Origin: Polyangiaceae bacterium
GTDB lineage: Bacteria > Myxococcota_A > Polyangia > Polyangiales > Polyangiaceae
DNA: 64,000 nucleotides
Direction: 5' to 3'
NCBI GenBank assembly: GCA_016712345.1
Contig: JADJRH010000001.1
Location: 3,534,001 to 3,598,000, forward strand
Position numbers and translations under genes: made by a program. Every line of letters starts with the position of its first letter. Within the stretch, counting starts at the first letter, position 1. Shown here piece by piece: positions 36,257 to 46,346 of this stretch. The notes under the pieces were generated by a model. It did not search any database and was not told the DNA's origin. It saw only the letters and a list, made by a program, of their open reading frames with translations.

Positions 36257-37609
36257 CTAACCAGTGCCCATGGCCACGCCGATGCCAATTCCAACCGCGG
36301 CGGCGATCACCGCAATCGCGATCCAAAGCCAGAGCGGTCCGGTACTTTTTCCCGATGGTGAGAGCAGCAATGGCAGCGTGTCGCTCGGGGCGGGAGGCTC
36401 AATATCCTGCTGCGAAAGCGCGGTGGTTGCGGCTTTTGCATCCGATTCAACACCTGGTGAACTCCGTGCGCCGGGTGCGGTTTTGTTGAGCGGCTGGGTA
36501 GACGCCGAGGTTGGAGCAACAGGCTTTTTGTCGGCCGACGCTTCCAGTTCCGCGGAGGTTAAAACGTCTGAGAGGCGCATGCTCAAGTCGGTGTCGCTGA
36601 GCGCGTCGGCCACCTGCGATGTTGCAACCACTCGCTCGGTCGGTGCCGCCGCGGCAAGGAGCGCCTCCGCGAGAGCGCGTGCGGACGGGTAACGTTCGGC
36701 CGGATCTTTGGAAAGCGCTCGCAGCACGACGGCATCGAGCGCGGGACTTATTGCATCGTCGTTGCGGCGTTTCCGCGGCGAAATGACTTCTTTCGTAAGG
36801 TGAGCCGTCATGGTCACCATCGCCGAACTCTCGCGAAACGGAGGCTCTCCCGTGAGCAGCTCGTAGAGTACACAACCTAGAGCATAGATGTCCGAACGCG
36901 CGTCGACTTCATCACCTCGCGCCTGCTCCGGTGCCATGTACTCGGGCGTTCCGAAGATCATGTCGTGTTCGGTGAGGGCGGTGACACTTTTTGAACCCTG
37001 CATCACCTTTGCGAGACCAAAATCGGCCACTTTGACAAAGAAGCGACCGGTTTGATCGTCGCGCGAATAAAGCACGTTGGCGGGCTTTAGATCGCGATGA
37101 ACAACGTCGCCCGCGTGGGCGGTACCGAGCCCGGCACACACTTGCAATGCGATCTCCACGGCGTCTTTCACGGGCAGCCGTTTTTGCTGCTCAATCACGC
37201 GATCGAGAGGAGTGCCGTTAACGTGTTCAATGACAAGAACGAGCGTGTCCTCAGCTTGCAATGCTTCAAAAAGGCGGACGATGTGAGGGCCTTGAAGGCG
37301 TTCAAGGATCGAAGCTTCTCGCTGAAAACGGCCTGAAATTTGTGGATCTTGGCAGAGAGTTTTGTGGATGACTTTTAGTGCAACAAGGTCGCTCAAGTCG
37401 GCTTCGGTTTCGGTGTCGTCTTCGAGGTCGCTTGTGGGTGTGCGCTTGAGAGCCGCCTCAACCGATTCTTTTCGGCGGGCTGAGTACACAATGCTCGTTG
37501 CACCTTCGCCCACGATCGAAAGGACAATGTACTTTCCGGCGACCTCCTGTCCGATCGAAAGGTACTCATCGCCGTAACGCGACAGTCGCGGAGAAGACGT
37601 TTGATTCAC
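36257..37609 (-). CDS. Membrane Ser/Thr protein kinase
   Basis: 450 residues from GTG 37609, overlapping the stop of the upstream LysM gene (GTGA). Kinase motifs: VGEGATSIVYSA loop, VIHK lysine region, HRDLKPANVLY, VADFGLAKV, APE as YMAPEQARGDE, and DARSDIYALGCVL. A Ser/Ala-rich linker leads to a C-terminal membrane segment (LWIAIAVIAAAVGIGIGVA) with almost no extracytoplasmic tail, so it probably senses through a partner. Translational coupling makes the LysM protein the obvious partner. Confidence 0.88.
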   Translation of the reverse strand: MNQTSSPRLSRYGDEYLSIGQEVAGKYIVLSIVGEGATSIVYSARRKESVEAALKRTPTSDLEDDTETEADLSDLVALKVIHKTLCQDPQISGRFQREASILERLQGPHIVRLFEALQAEDTLVLVIEHVNGTPLDRVIEQQKRLPVKDAVEIALQVCAGLGTAHAGDVVHRDLKPANVLYSRDDQTGRFFVKVADFGLAKVMQGSKSVTALTEHDMIFGTPEYMAPEQARGDEVDARSDIYALGCVLYELLTGEPPFRESSAMVTMTAHLTKEVISPRKRRNDDAISPALDAVVLRALSKDPAERYPSARALAEALLAAAAPTERVVATSQVADALSDTDLSMRLSDVLTSAELEASADKKPVAPTSASTQPLNKTAPGARSSPGVESDAKAATTALSQQDIEPPAPSDTLPLLLSPSGKSTGPLWLWIAIAVIAAAVGIGIGVAMGTG

Positions 37610-38610
37610 GGCGTCTTTCCTCGCGAGTTTGTTTTTCCGGCATCGGTACCTCCGTCGGCTCCCGCGTCGGCTGTGGGAGCTGCCGCGGGCGGGGTTGTTA
37701 AAATGCCCAACGTGCAGGCCGAAATGATCTTGGGTGAAACTTCTACCGGGTCGAGCACGCTGCTGGGATCGGCTTCACGAAAACCGGCGCACGCAGCCGC
37801 AGCGAGACTGTCGGCGTCGAGCGCAACGTACGCTTCCGTGAGCGCTTTAAGGACGGCGGCTGTTTGAGGCTTGGAAAGTTCACCCAGGCCAAGCGTTCGA
37901 TTGCCGCGCGCAACGGCCTCTGTGTACCTTCCGTGCCGCACGTCCGCGAGCAGAGCCACGATCTCTGTTTCGGCTTTTTTTTGAGCCTCGCGCGCACGTC
38001 CGAGGGCTTCCGAACGCGTGACGGCGCCGGCCTGCTGGGCTTCCAGTTTTCCGGCTTCCGAGAGAGATAGATCCCACAGCGGAACGAGGATGACGTCGCC
38101 TCTCGAAATGGACTTTCCTTTGAGGCGATTGTACTTGTCGAGCATCCACGCTTTGTCGCGATCGCCCGTGTATTTGTAGGCGATTGCGAGCGTTGACTCG
38201 TTGGAACCCGCGATGTGCCTCAGGTTGAATGGCACTCGAATTTCCTGGCCGATCGATGGTTCGATCCATGGCATGGCGTCGTTGGAGATCGCGAGTACAT
38301 CGCCGCGATCGGGGGCTCCCAAATACTCGGTTGCGAGGCTTGCCCAGGTTTCACCGGCCGACACGCGATGATGGGAGGTTGCCGGAATTTCAATTCGCAT
38401 CCCTGCGACGATCGGCGAGCCGCCCCCAATGTCGAGACCGTTTGCGGCGACAAGCAGGCGCTCCATTTCAACGCGGCCGTACACACGCTCGGCAATGAAG
38501 GCGAGCGTCTCGCCCGGCTTTACAACGTGGGGAAACGCTGCCGCATCGGCGGCGATGCCGAGCAACCCAAACAGACTCAAGGCGAAAGCAAGCGTGCGCT
38601 GAATCGGCAC
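37606..38610 (-). CDS. LysM-domain periplasmic protein coupled to a kinase
   Basis: About 334 residues from GTG 38610 (VPIQRTLAFALSLFG, then a signal peptide ending near ADAAA). LysM-type modules: VVKPGETLAFIAERVYGRV, VSAGETWASLATEYLGAP and a third, weaker one (AGSNESTLAIAYKYTGDR). LysM binds peptidoglycan glycans. An Ala/Glu-rich helical region follows (LEAQQAGAVTRSEALGRARE), then an Asp/Gly/Ala-rich tail. Its stop overlaps the kinase start, suggesting a wall-sensing pair. Confidence 0.8.
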   Translation of the reverse strand: MPIQRTLAFALSLFGLLGIAADAAAFPHVVKPGETLAFIAERVYGRVEMERLLVAANGLDIGGGSPIVAGMRIEIPATSHHRVSAGETWASLATEYLGAPDRGDVLAISNDAMPWIEPSIGQEIRVPFNLRHIAGSNESTLAIAYKYTGDRDKAWMLDKYNRLKGKSISRGDVILVPLWDLSLSEAGKLEAQQAGAVTRSEALGRAREAQKKAETEIVALLADVRHGRYTEAVARGNRTLGLGELSKPQTAAVLKALTEAYVALDADSLAAAACAGFREADPSSVLDPVEVSPKIISACTLGILTTPPAAAPTADAGADGGTDAGKTNSRGKTP

Positions 38611-38691
38611 GCCGGGCAGGGTATCAAAGCTTCGGGCTGCGTGCGCGCAACGGCCGTAAAAACGGTGCACGAAGGGCCGATGTCGAATGCT

Positions 38692-40104
38692 TTATGTATG
38701 AAGAATGGGGCGGGCCTTGATTCCGTAGCGAGGGCGAAGCGTGATGCTCGGTTGCGGAACAACGGGGTGGCCAGGCACAAGATCGATTCTGAATTTTCGA
38801 CACAATGTGGCGAGCAACAAGACGGCTTCGATCATCGCAAACCCTTGACCGATGCAGATGCGCGGCCCGGCGCCGAATGGGAAATATGCTGTTCGGTGAA
38901 TGGTTGCCGCTCGTTCCGGTAAGAATCGATCGGGGTCAAACCCCTCGGGGTTTTGCCAAAATCCGGGGTGGCGATGGGTTACCCACGGACTCGCAAAAAC
39001 AATGGAGTCGGCCGGTATTTCGTACCCATCCACAACGTCGTCGTTCACAGCTCGGCGTCCGATGATCCACGCGGGCGGGTAGAGCCGCATGGATTCTTTG
39101 AGAACGGCAGTTGTGTACACAAGCTTGTTCACATCGCCGACCTCGGGAAGCCTGTTGCCCAGGACATCGACGATTTCTTTTTCAACGCGACGCGCGACAC
39201 CCGGATGCAGCGACAGGAGGTAAAACGTCCACGCGAGCGCGTTTGCCGTTGTCTCATGGCCCGCCAAGAAGATCGTGAGCACTTCATCGCGGAGCTGTTG
39301 ATCGGTCATCGACTCGCCGGTTTCTTCGTCGCGCGCCTCCATCAACATGGTGAGTAGATCGTTTGGCCGCTGCCCCGTCATTTTGCGGCGCTCCTCGATC
39401 ATTTTTCGAACAACGGACTCCAGTGTTGAGAGCGCCGAAAGCACGCGACGGTTGTGCGGAGTTGGGATGTTCAGCGGCACTTCAATGGGGTGGAGAATGC
39501 GAACGTTTGCTTCGGTCAGAAGGAGGGAAACCGCTTGACCTACCGAAGCCGCGTCGCCCGTCACATCGGTTGAAAGAAGGGTTTCTCCGGCAATCCGAAG
39601 AGTGAGGCGCATCATCTCCGAAGCGATGTCGATGGTTCCCGAACGCTCCGCGATTGGTATCCACGAGCGCACTGTGTCCTCCGCTGCGAGCACCATTCGT
39701 TCGCCGAACGCCGCAATTCGCTCGCGATGGAATGCGGGCTGTGCAATTCGCCTCTGACGGCGCCAAAGCTCTCCTTCCGCAGTCAAAAGGCCATTTCCGA
39801 GAACAAGTCGGAGAACGTTAAACCCCTTTGTTTGCTTGTCGTAATTGCGATGCTCATCCACGAGCACGCGTCGCACATGTTCCGGGTGCGCAAGCAGGTG
39901 TACCGGCAGCAGGATGAATCGAAAACGGGCAACGTCGCCGCATTGCTCGCGCGCGCGTAGGAAAAAACCGAGCTGGTCATTTTGCATTTGGCCGAGATGG
40001 CCAAGCGCATTGCTCGGCGGCGCGGGCGCCTTGCCCGATGCGCGGGCATGCCATTGGGCAAAGCGCAATACGCGGTTCTTGTCGATATAAGATCCTGCGT
40101 TCAT
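38692..40104 (-). CDS. Cytochrome P450
   Basis: About 470 residues from ATG 40104; a GTG at 40140 is also in frame. All P450 landmarks are present: I-helix AGHETTANALAW, K-helix ExxR in KESMRLYPP, and the heme loop FPFGAGPRICIGQGFAM with the Cys thiolate ligand. PERF-like FDPDRFLPERA follows the K helix. The sequence looks like the CYP102/CYP4-type soluble group seen in fatty-acid and lipid oxidation, but the substrate is not predictable. It lies downstream of the HerA-like gene on the same strand, with about 50 bp between. Confidence 0.92.
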   Translation of the reverse strand: MNAGSYIDKNRVLRFAQWHARASGKAPAPPSNALGHLGQMQNDQLGFFLRAREQCGDVARFRFILLPVHLLAHPEHVRRVLVDEHRNYDKQTKGFNVLRLVLGNGLLTAEGELWRRQRRIAQPAFHRERIAAFGERMVLAAEDTVRSWIPIAERSGTIDIASEMMRLTLRIAGETLLSTDVTGDAASVGQAVSLLLTEANVRILHPIEVPLNIPTPHNRRVLSALSTLESVVRKMIEERRKMTGQRPNDLLTMLMEARDEETGESMTDQQLRDEVLTIFLAGHETTANALAWTFYLLSLHPGVARRVEKEIVDVLGNRLPEVGDVNKLVYTTAVLKESMRLYPPAWIIGRRAVNDDVVDGYEIPADSIVFASPWVTHRHPGFWQNPEGFDPDRFLPERAATIHRTAYFPFGAGPRICIGQGFAMIEAVLLLATLCRKFRIDLVPGHPVVPQPSITLRPRYGIKARPILHT

Positions 40105-40154
40105 GCGCGGCACACTTTCACGATCATCGGCGGGTGTCACGCGATCGAAGAGCC

Positions 40155-42551
40155 CTATTCAACACCCCACGCGATCGCCTGGCCGCTCACTTCCACATCG
40201 TTCTTTTTGGGCTTGAGAACGCGTGTTGTGATTTCTGAAAGAACGCGCGTTGCCGCGTGTCGAATGCCCGCAACAGCCATGTCTCTTTCGGCGACAAGCG
40301 ATCGAAGCTCTGTGTCGGCTTGGTTCCATTCGCCGCGCAGTTTCTCAATGCGCGTCATGACTTTGGAGCGCTGACTTTCGGCTTGGCGCACGGTTCCGCG
40401 TCCCACCGCCAAACCGATAATCGCCGTTGTGACCGAACCCGGCAAGCTGTTGAGTTCAGCTTCAGCACCGGCAAGTTTGGCCTGCGTTGCCTGAAGTTTG
40501 TCGTGCAGCTTGGCCATTTTCGGAGCGTATTTTTGCACCAACGAGTGCTCTTCAGATGTGGTCTGTTTTGCAGCTTCCATGCGGCATCGCTCGGCAAAAG
40601 CCTCGCGCGTTTCATTGTCGGCACGCGTCAGGCCCAACCCTTCATGGATGTCGACCTGCACTTCAAGCGTTCGATAAACGTGTTCGCGCAGTGAGCGATT
40701 TAGCGCTTCTTGGCCGGCTTTTTTGAACAGGTTTTCCGGGATTGGGCGAAACGCGGCGCCCGCCGCGGGTGTGGACGCGAGAGCCGTGGGATTGATGTTT
40801 GCCGCGCGCGACATCTCCGGCAAGCCGTCCACTCCAATCGGCGCGGCGAGCGTGAATGTTCGTGTGACAGCGGCGCCGATCTTTGCGTCGCGCACGTGAG
40901 CCGTGATGTTTGCCATGATCCACGGGCCGTATTGCCAGGGTTTTCCATGCGTCGGTGCGTGCGCATAAAAGGCGCGAAACCCTTCAGGCAGCCTTGGAAG
41001 CTGCGGGGACTTCGCAGCCGCGGGAGGCGGCGAAGTGTGTACACTTGACGCGGGTGTGGCGTTCGCCGAGGGGGTTGTCTGCGGCTGTGCGGCCGGCGTT
41101 GCGGCGGGGTTTACGGGGGCATTGTGTACACTCGGTGCGGTCGCGCTTGGGTTGAGCGATCGCGTCAGTTGAATCAACTCGCGCCGCGTCATTGGGCCGC
41201 GCAACCATGAAAGTGCCCACCTTGTTTCGAGCAGCAACGACGGTGGTTTGTTGTGTACATCTCGAACGTAAAATGTTCGAGGCGGAAGCGCTTTGATCGC
41301 TGCGGCAAGGGCTTCCGGCGTTTGATCGCCGGCCCCGCCTTCACTTGTCGCCAACCCTTCGACGACACGCTCGCGATCCGCGTCGGTTTGCAAGCGCCCC
41401 ACGAACCAGGCGCCCGCGTTTGAAAGGGCTTTGTAGTCAATGTCCATTGGATTTTGCGTCGCAAGGACAACGCCCACGCCGAATGCGCGCGCCTGTTTCA
41501 AGAGCGCCAAGATCGGTTTTTTGGTGGGTGGATTGGCCGGGTGCGGAGGCAGAAAACCAAACACCTCATCAAAAACAATAAGCGCGCGCAGATCGCTTGT
41601 GCCCGGCTGTCCACGCACCCACGCAAGGATTTGATCAAAAATAAGCCCCAAAACGAGGGTGCGTTCTTGATCATCCAAGTGAGCAACACTCACGATCACG
41701 GCCGGCGTTTTTCCATTTTTGGGAGCGAGCCACGCGCCCACGTCGAGCGCAGCGCCCTTTTGCCACGCCGAAAAAGTGGGTGATGCGACAAGAGCGTTGA
41801 GCTGTTGAGCCAGCTCTTTTCGCTCTTTCGGCGACAGAAAATCATCCACCGCCATGGCTCCGACGGTTGAAATAGGCGGCTCCACCAAATCTGCGAGCAG
41901 CTGTGTCAGCCCCGCCGATTGACCATTTGCAAGCCGCCGTTCCGCCAGGTGAGAAAGCATCACATGGTCGCGGCTTTTTGCCGGATCCGCGTCGCGATCA
42001 ACCAATCTCAACAAGAGCGAGATCGACGCGGAAAGCGCATCTCGCGCGCTTTCTTCATCTTCCTGCCAAAGCGAAGAGGGAGTTTCGAGCGCCGAAAGCA
42101 CATGCAACGGCTCGCCCGCCGTGGTGCCCGGTGTGATCAATCGAGGAGCAACTTCGTTTCGAAAGGCTGCCAAGTCGGCTTCACCCAAACCCCAACCACC
42201 GAGGCCGTCACGCGCTTTTTGAGCAAGTTCTTCTGCCACCTGCGGCGCGGTTTTACCCTGTCTTTCAGCCGCGACAGCGTCGACCCACGGCTCAAAAGAA
42301 GCACCTTTCAGCTCCGGGAAAGTGAGCATCAAGTTGGGCAGATCCCCCTTGATGTCAATCATCAAGACAGGGACTTTGGACCGCAGTGCTTCTTCAACAA
42401 GCACCATGACAAGGCCTGTTTTTCCACTGCCCGTCATTCCCACAACGGCCGCGTGGGTAACGAAGTGGTGAGCCGGCAAAAGCAGTTGTGTCGCAGTCGG
42501 ATCGCCGCCGGTTGGACGAGCCCGGCCTAAAAATAGGGGTCGCGCAGGCAT
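40155..42551 (-). CDS. HerA/DUF853-like ATPase
   Basis: 798 residues. Walker A GMTGSGKTGLVMVL at about 38, MIDIKGDLPNL, and Walker B LRALIVFDEVFGFLPP, followed by a sensor-like LATQNPMDIDYKAL and an arginine-rich VGRLQTDADRERV: the HerA/FtsK-type hexameric pump layout. An Ala/Pro/Thr linker (about 480-530) leads to a C-terminal helical region with a coiled coil (LHDKLQATQAKLAGAEAELN). Known HerA relatives work with nucleases in DNA repair or defence, but no NurA or nuclease gene is adjacent here. Divergent from the DUF1295 gene. Confidence 0.8.
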   Translation of the reverse strand: MPARPLFLGRARPTGGDPTATQLLLPAHHFVTHAAVVGMTGSGKTGLVMVLVEEALRSKVPVLMIDIKGDLPNLMLTFPELKGASFEPWVDAVAAERQGKTAPQVAEELAQKARDGLGGWGLGEADLAAFRNEVAPRLITPGTTAGEPLHVLSALETPSSLWQEDEESARDALSASISLLLRLVDRDADPAKSRDHVMLSHLAERRLANGQSAGLTQLLADLVEPPISTVGAMAVDDFLSPKERKELAQQLNALVASPTFSAWQKGAALDVGAWLAPKNGKTPAVIVSVAHLDDQERTLVLGLIFDQILAWVRGQPGTSDLRALIVFDEVFGFLPPHPANPPTKKPILALLKQARAFGVGVVLATQNPMDIDYKALSNAGAWFVGRLQTDADRERVVEGLATSEGGAGDQTPEALAAAIKALPPRTFYVRDVHNKPPSLLLETRWALSWLRGPMTRRELIQLTRSLNPSATAPSVHNAPVNPAATPAAQPQTTPSANATPASSVHTSPPPAAAKSPQLPRLPEGFRAFYAHAPTHGKPWQYGPWIMANITAHVRDAKIGAAVTRTFTLAAPIGVDGLPEMSRAANINPTALASTPAAGAAFRPIPENLFKKAGQEALNRSLREHVYRTLEVQVDIHEGLGLTRADNETREAFAERCRMEAAKQTTSEEHSLVQKYAPKMAKLHDKLQATQAKLAGAEAELNSLPGSVTTAIIGLAVGRGTVRQAESQRSKVMTRIEKLRGEWNQADTELRSLVAERDMAVAGIRHAATRVLSEITTRVLKPKKNDVEVSGQAIAWGVE

Positions 42552-42612
42552 GTGAGGCGTTCGTTATCACGTATTTGGCGCGCGGGCGTGTTAGTCTCGC
42601 CGCTCCATTCGA

Positions 42613-43499
42613 ATGCCCCGCCCCCTCTCTCGTGCTCAGTCCTTTTTATGGGTCACCGTTGCGTACGCAGCGGCACTCTCAGTTGCATTTGCCGTGGTGC
42701 GCGTCATGGGAAGCGACGTGCACCCGTTATGGGTAGTTGCCGCGGCAGACACCGCTGCAACGGTGGCCGTGTTTGTCTTCAGTTTGGCTTTCGACAACAC
42801 CAGCGTTTATGACCCATATTGGAGTGTTGCACCCATTGTTATAGCGCCGTGGATTGCCCTCCACTCCCACGCGGCAGGTGCTCCGCGTCGCGCGCGATTC
42901 TCGTTATTTCACTTGTCTCGCTCTGGGGAGTTCGCCTGACGTACAACTGGGTCGTGGGGTATCCCGGCCTCGGTCATGAAGATTGGCGTTATGCCGATTA
43001 TCGAAAAAAGACCGGTCGCGCGTATTGGCTGCTCAGTTTTTTTGGACTTCACTACTTCCCAACCATCATGGTCTTTCTCGGTTGTTTGCCTCTATACCCG
43101 GCACTCACGGGTAAAGAGCCGCTCGGCGTGCTCGACTTTGTGGCCGCCGCCGTCACCTTGCTCGCGGTTGGGATTGAAGCAACGGCTGATGAGCAACTGC
43201 GAGCCTTTCGAAAAAAGCGAAAATCACCGGGTGAAATGCTTGATACAGGCTTGTGGGCATGGTCCCGCCATCCCAACTACTTTGGGGAAGTATTGTTTTG
43301 GTGGGGAGTGTTTCTTTTCGCTCTGGCCGCTCGAAACGGCGGATTGTGGACCGTGTGTGGAGCGCTCGTCATCACATGCCTCTTCGTTTTCATCTCCATT
43401 CCAATGATGGATAAGCGGTCCGCCGAGCGAAAGCCAGAATACAAAGAGTATATGAGGCGCGTTTCTCCCCTCGTCCCCTGGTTTCCCAAACCGCGCTGA
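42613..43499 (+). pseudogene. DUF1295 (steroid 5-alpha-reductase-like) membrane protein, frameshifted
   Basis: Two overlapping frames encode one protein. The first (from ATG 42613) gives MPRPLSRAQSFLW...DPYWSVAPIVIAPWIAL and stops at 42939. The second continues in the next frame with LVSLWGVRLTYNW, GLGHEDWRYADYR, DEQLRAFRKKRK and LWAWSRHPNYFGEVLFWWG, ending at 43499. The reading must switch near the CG run at 42889-42896; removing one CG pair joins them exactly where DUF1295 proteins are continuous. The family has 6-7 membrane segments and the conserved RHPNYxGE motif. Either a sequence error in a CG repeat or a real inactivation. Confidence 0.8.
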
Positions 43500-43509
43500 T
43501 CTACCCATC

Positions 43510-46269
43510 ATGTCCGGCGCAGCAGCAAAAGTGCAGGAGCGAGCATCCAAGCGGCTCGGGAGTCTCCTCGCCGGAAAGTACCACCTCGAAAGGCTCCTCG
43601 GCGTGGGTGGAATGGCGGCTGTCTACGCTGCAACCCACCGAAACGGTCGCTCTTTTGCGGTGAAGTTGTTGCACCCTGAACTTGCCATCCATGAAGACAT
43701 TCGCGCCCGTTTTGTTCGCGAAGGGTATGTGGCAAACACGGTAGACCACCCCGGCGCTGTCCCTGTTTTCGACGACGGGGAGGCCGACGAGGGTATTCCT
43801 TTTCTCGTCATGGAGTTGCTTGCCGGTGAAACCCTTGCCGCGCGTGCGGAGCGTTTTTTAGGCAAATTGCCGCCTGAAGAAGTGCTGGCAATGGGACACC
43901 AAATGTTGGACGTTCTCGGTGCCGCCCATCGCCGCGGAATCATCCATCGCGATATCAAGCCGGAAAACCTATTTCTAACCACCACCGGCATTGTCAAATG
44001 CCTGGACTTCGGTGTTGCCCGCATCATGGATGATTCGAGTGGTCAGATGACCGCGACGGGGGCGCGCATTGGTACACCCGCGTTTATGCCCCCGGAGCAG
44101 GCTCTCGGACGTTCCAATGAAATTGGCCCTCAAACAGATGTGTGGGCAGTGGGAGCAACCCTCTTTTCGCTGATCGCGGGTCGCACCGTTCACACCGCGG
44201 AAAATGCGGCAGAGTTGATTGTGATCGCCGCAACAACGCCGCCCCTGTCGATTTTAGAATATGCGCCCGATCTACCCAAGCCCATTGCAGAGGTCATTGA
44301 TAAGGCGGTTTCATTCAAAAAAGCGGATCGGTTTCCAGACGCTTCCGCAATGCAAGAGGCCCTTGAAGTTGCGCACCTTGCCGCATTTCAAACACCACTC
44401 AACTCGGCTGCGGTAGGGCCTCTACCCAAGTCACCTTCAAGCTTTCCAGTTCTTCCACCTGAAGCCCGAGAAGCTCCCACACTCCAGGCTGAAAACTCGT
44501 CTTCCGATAAAGGCCGCCCCGTGGCGCTGCGTACGACGTTGCCAATGCGACCGTCGGGTTCGGGTGAGAACCCCACTCAACCTTCCGGTCTACCCACCAC
44601 GCCGGACACACATGAAAGTGAACCACCCCTGCCGCGTGGTTCTTCCAACCATCCCGCGGCTGCCCGAGCCGGGGTTTCCCGTTCGGTTCTCGCGTTTTCG
44701 GCACTCGGTGTGGTGGCACTTTTTGTATCAGTCCTGGCCTATTTTCAGTGGAAGAAACAAAATGTGTACGCATCGGGCGTACCCGCGCCGTCCGCATCGT
44801 CCGGTGAACTTACCGCCGGAGGTGGAGTTTGTACACGCAACGCCGACTGCCTTTCGAGTTCACCTACCATTTGTAGAAAGCGGGATGGACAATGCGTTTC
44901 TCTCGCATTGCCTCATTGCAGAATATTGGCCTCTCCCGCAGACATTTCAAACGACGCCACCGTTTGGGTAGGCGCCATGTTTCCAACAGACGGTGTTGAA
45001 CCTACCCGGTTTGGACCGCTCTCCGTCAACGTGATCGATTTGGCCCGCCGCGACCTGATGGATATGGCAGGTGGGTTACCTCCAACAAAGGTGGGAGGCC
45101 CAAAACGGCCTGTCGGTGTGGTGGCATGTGACGATCTGAATCACGCGGACGCCAGCGTGGAGCATTTGGTGAGCACGCTCGAAGTGTCCACGATCATCGG
45201 GTTTGCGCGCAGCGACGAGGTGCTTTCGTTTTCAACATCCCATTTTAACCCGCGCGGCGTCTTTACACTCGCCGCCAACACAGCGGCCATGTTGCGTGAC
45301 ATTCCAACCGGTCCCAACGGAAAGCGCCTTGTGTGGAGGGTTACCATCAGTCCAACAATGACAGCTCCCGTTTTTGCGGAGCTTCTTTCAACCTACGTTG
45401 AGCCCGAAATTCGAAAGAAGTACAAGTTGAGCCCCTCTGAAACGCTTCGTTTGGCGCTCACTCGTACAGTCGGGCCCACCGGTCAGAGCTACGCCGATCT
45501 GGTGATGTCAAGCCTGAGGTATAACGGCCGCTCTGTCATTGAAAACGGAACCGCATTTCGACAGTTTGAGGCACCCGACACATTTGGCGACGACAGTCCG
45601 AGTGACCTGCCCATTGCGCGCGCCCTTGCCGAGTATGCGCCCCACATCATTTTGTTTGCGGCAAGCGCGGGCTTGCCCGACGCAATTGAACACTCTTGGT
45701 TAAAATCTACCCGTCATAGGCCGTTCTATGTCGGCCCTTCGGCTTACACAGCTCCGTCGCTTCGAGCGCTCGCGCAACGTGACGCCGACTTTCGAACTAG
45801 GTATTTTACCGTGGACACCCCTTCCGGTTCTGGAATTGCGCCGAAAGTGGTGCATCACTACAACGCCTCCAATTCGCCGCCCATGAGCCTTACAGACGCC
45901 GTGGTTGCACCGTACGACGCGTTTTACCTGTTTGTGTACGCAGCAACCGCGCTCGGAGACAAGCCCCTCACCGGCGCCAACTTGTCAGAAATGTTACCGC
46001 GCCTTCAGTCGGGTGAAAGCCACGTGGAAGTTGGACCGTCGGCTTTGTTTTCTACCCTTCAATCACTGGTTGCTGGGAAGAGTGTAAAACTCAAAGGCGC
46101 TCAAACCAACCTTGACTTTAACCCAACGACGGGTGAACCAAGCGCCGATTTTGCTATTTATTGTTTATCTTCCAAAGCGGATCCCACGGGTTCGCCTGCG
46201 GCTTTTGCCGGGCTTCTTTACGTGGCATCGGCCCAAAAATTAGAAGGCGCCTTTCGCTGCCCTGACTGA
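43510..46269 (+). CDS. Receptor-like Ser/Thr kinase with periplasmic-binding-protein domain
   Basis: 919 residues. The kinase spans about 20-295: LLGVGGMAAVYAA, AVKLL, HRDIKPENLFL, LDFGVARIM and MPPEQALG. A Pro/Ser-rich linker leads to one membrane segment (about 392-415, VLAFSALGVVALFVSVLAYF). Outside the membrane come a Cys-rich knot (CTRNADCLSSSPTICRKRDG) and a ~430-residue domain built like type 1 periplasmic binding proteins: VWVGAMFPTDGVEPTRFGP, VGVVACDD, VSTIIGFARSDEV and VWRVTISPTMTAPV. This resembles branched-chain amino-acid receptors and would sense a small ligand. Confidence 0.85.
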   Translation: MSGAAAKVQERASKRLGSLLAGKYHLERLLGVGGMAAVYAATHRNGRSFAVKLLHPELAIHEDIRARFVREGYVANTVDHPGAVPVFDDGEADEGIPFLVMELLAGETLAARAERFLGKLPPEEVLAMGHQMLDVLGAAHRRGIIHRDIKPENLFLTTTGIVKCLDFGVARIMDDSSGQMTATGARIGTPAFMPPEQALGRSNEIGPQTDVWAVGATLFSLIAGRTVHTAENAAELIVIAATTPPLSILEYAPDLPKPIAEVIDKAVSFKKADRFPDASAMQEALEVAHLAAFQTPLNSAAVGPLPKSPSSFPVLPPEAREAPTLQAENSSSDKGRPVALRTTLPMRPSGSGENPTQPSGLPTTPDTHESEPPLPRGSSNHPAAARAGVSRSVLAFSALGVVALFVSVLAYFQWKKQNVYASGVPAPSASSGELTAGGGVCTRNADCLSSSPTICRKRDGQCVSLALPHCRILASPADISNDATVWVGAMFPTDGVEPTRFGPLSVNVIDLARRDLMDMAGGLPPTKVGGPKRPVGVVACDDLNHADASVEHLVSTLEVSTIIGFARSDEVLSFSTSHFNPRGVFTLAANTAAMLRDIPTGPNGKRLVWRVTISPTMTAPVFAELLSTYVEPEIRKKYKLSPSETLRLALTRTVGPTGQSYADLVMSSLRYNGRSVIENGTAFRQFEAPDTFGDDSPSDLPIARALAEYAPHIILFAASAGLPDAIEHSWLKSTRHRPFYVGPSAYTAPSLRALAQRDADFRTRYFTVDTPSGSGIAPKVVHHYNASNSPPMSLTDAVVAPYDAFYLFVYAATALGDKPLTGANLSEMLPRLQSGESHVEVGPSALFSTLQSLVAGKSVKLKGAQTNLDFNPTTGEPSADFAIYCLSSKADPTGSPAAFAGLLYVASAQKLEGAFRCPD

Positions 46270-46346
46270 TGGGCGAGCCGCCTGCGCTCGGGTAGGTGTA
46301 AAAAGACCCATTGCGCGGGGCTGTTTGTGATATACGCCCTCTTCAG

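Noticed and set aside
40155..42551. HerA-like ATPase as part of an anti-phage defence pair
   Set aside because: No nuclease, SIR2, DUF4297 or NurA partner is adjacent; neighbours are a P450 and a membrane reductase.
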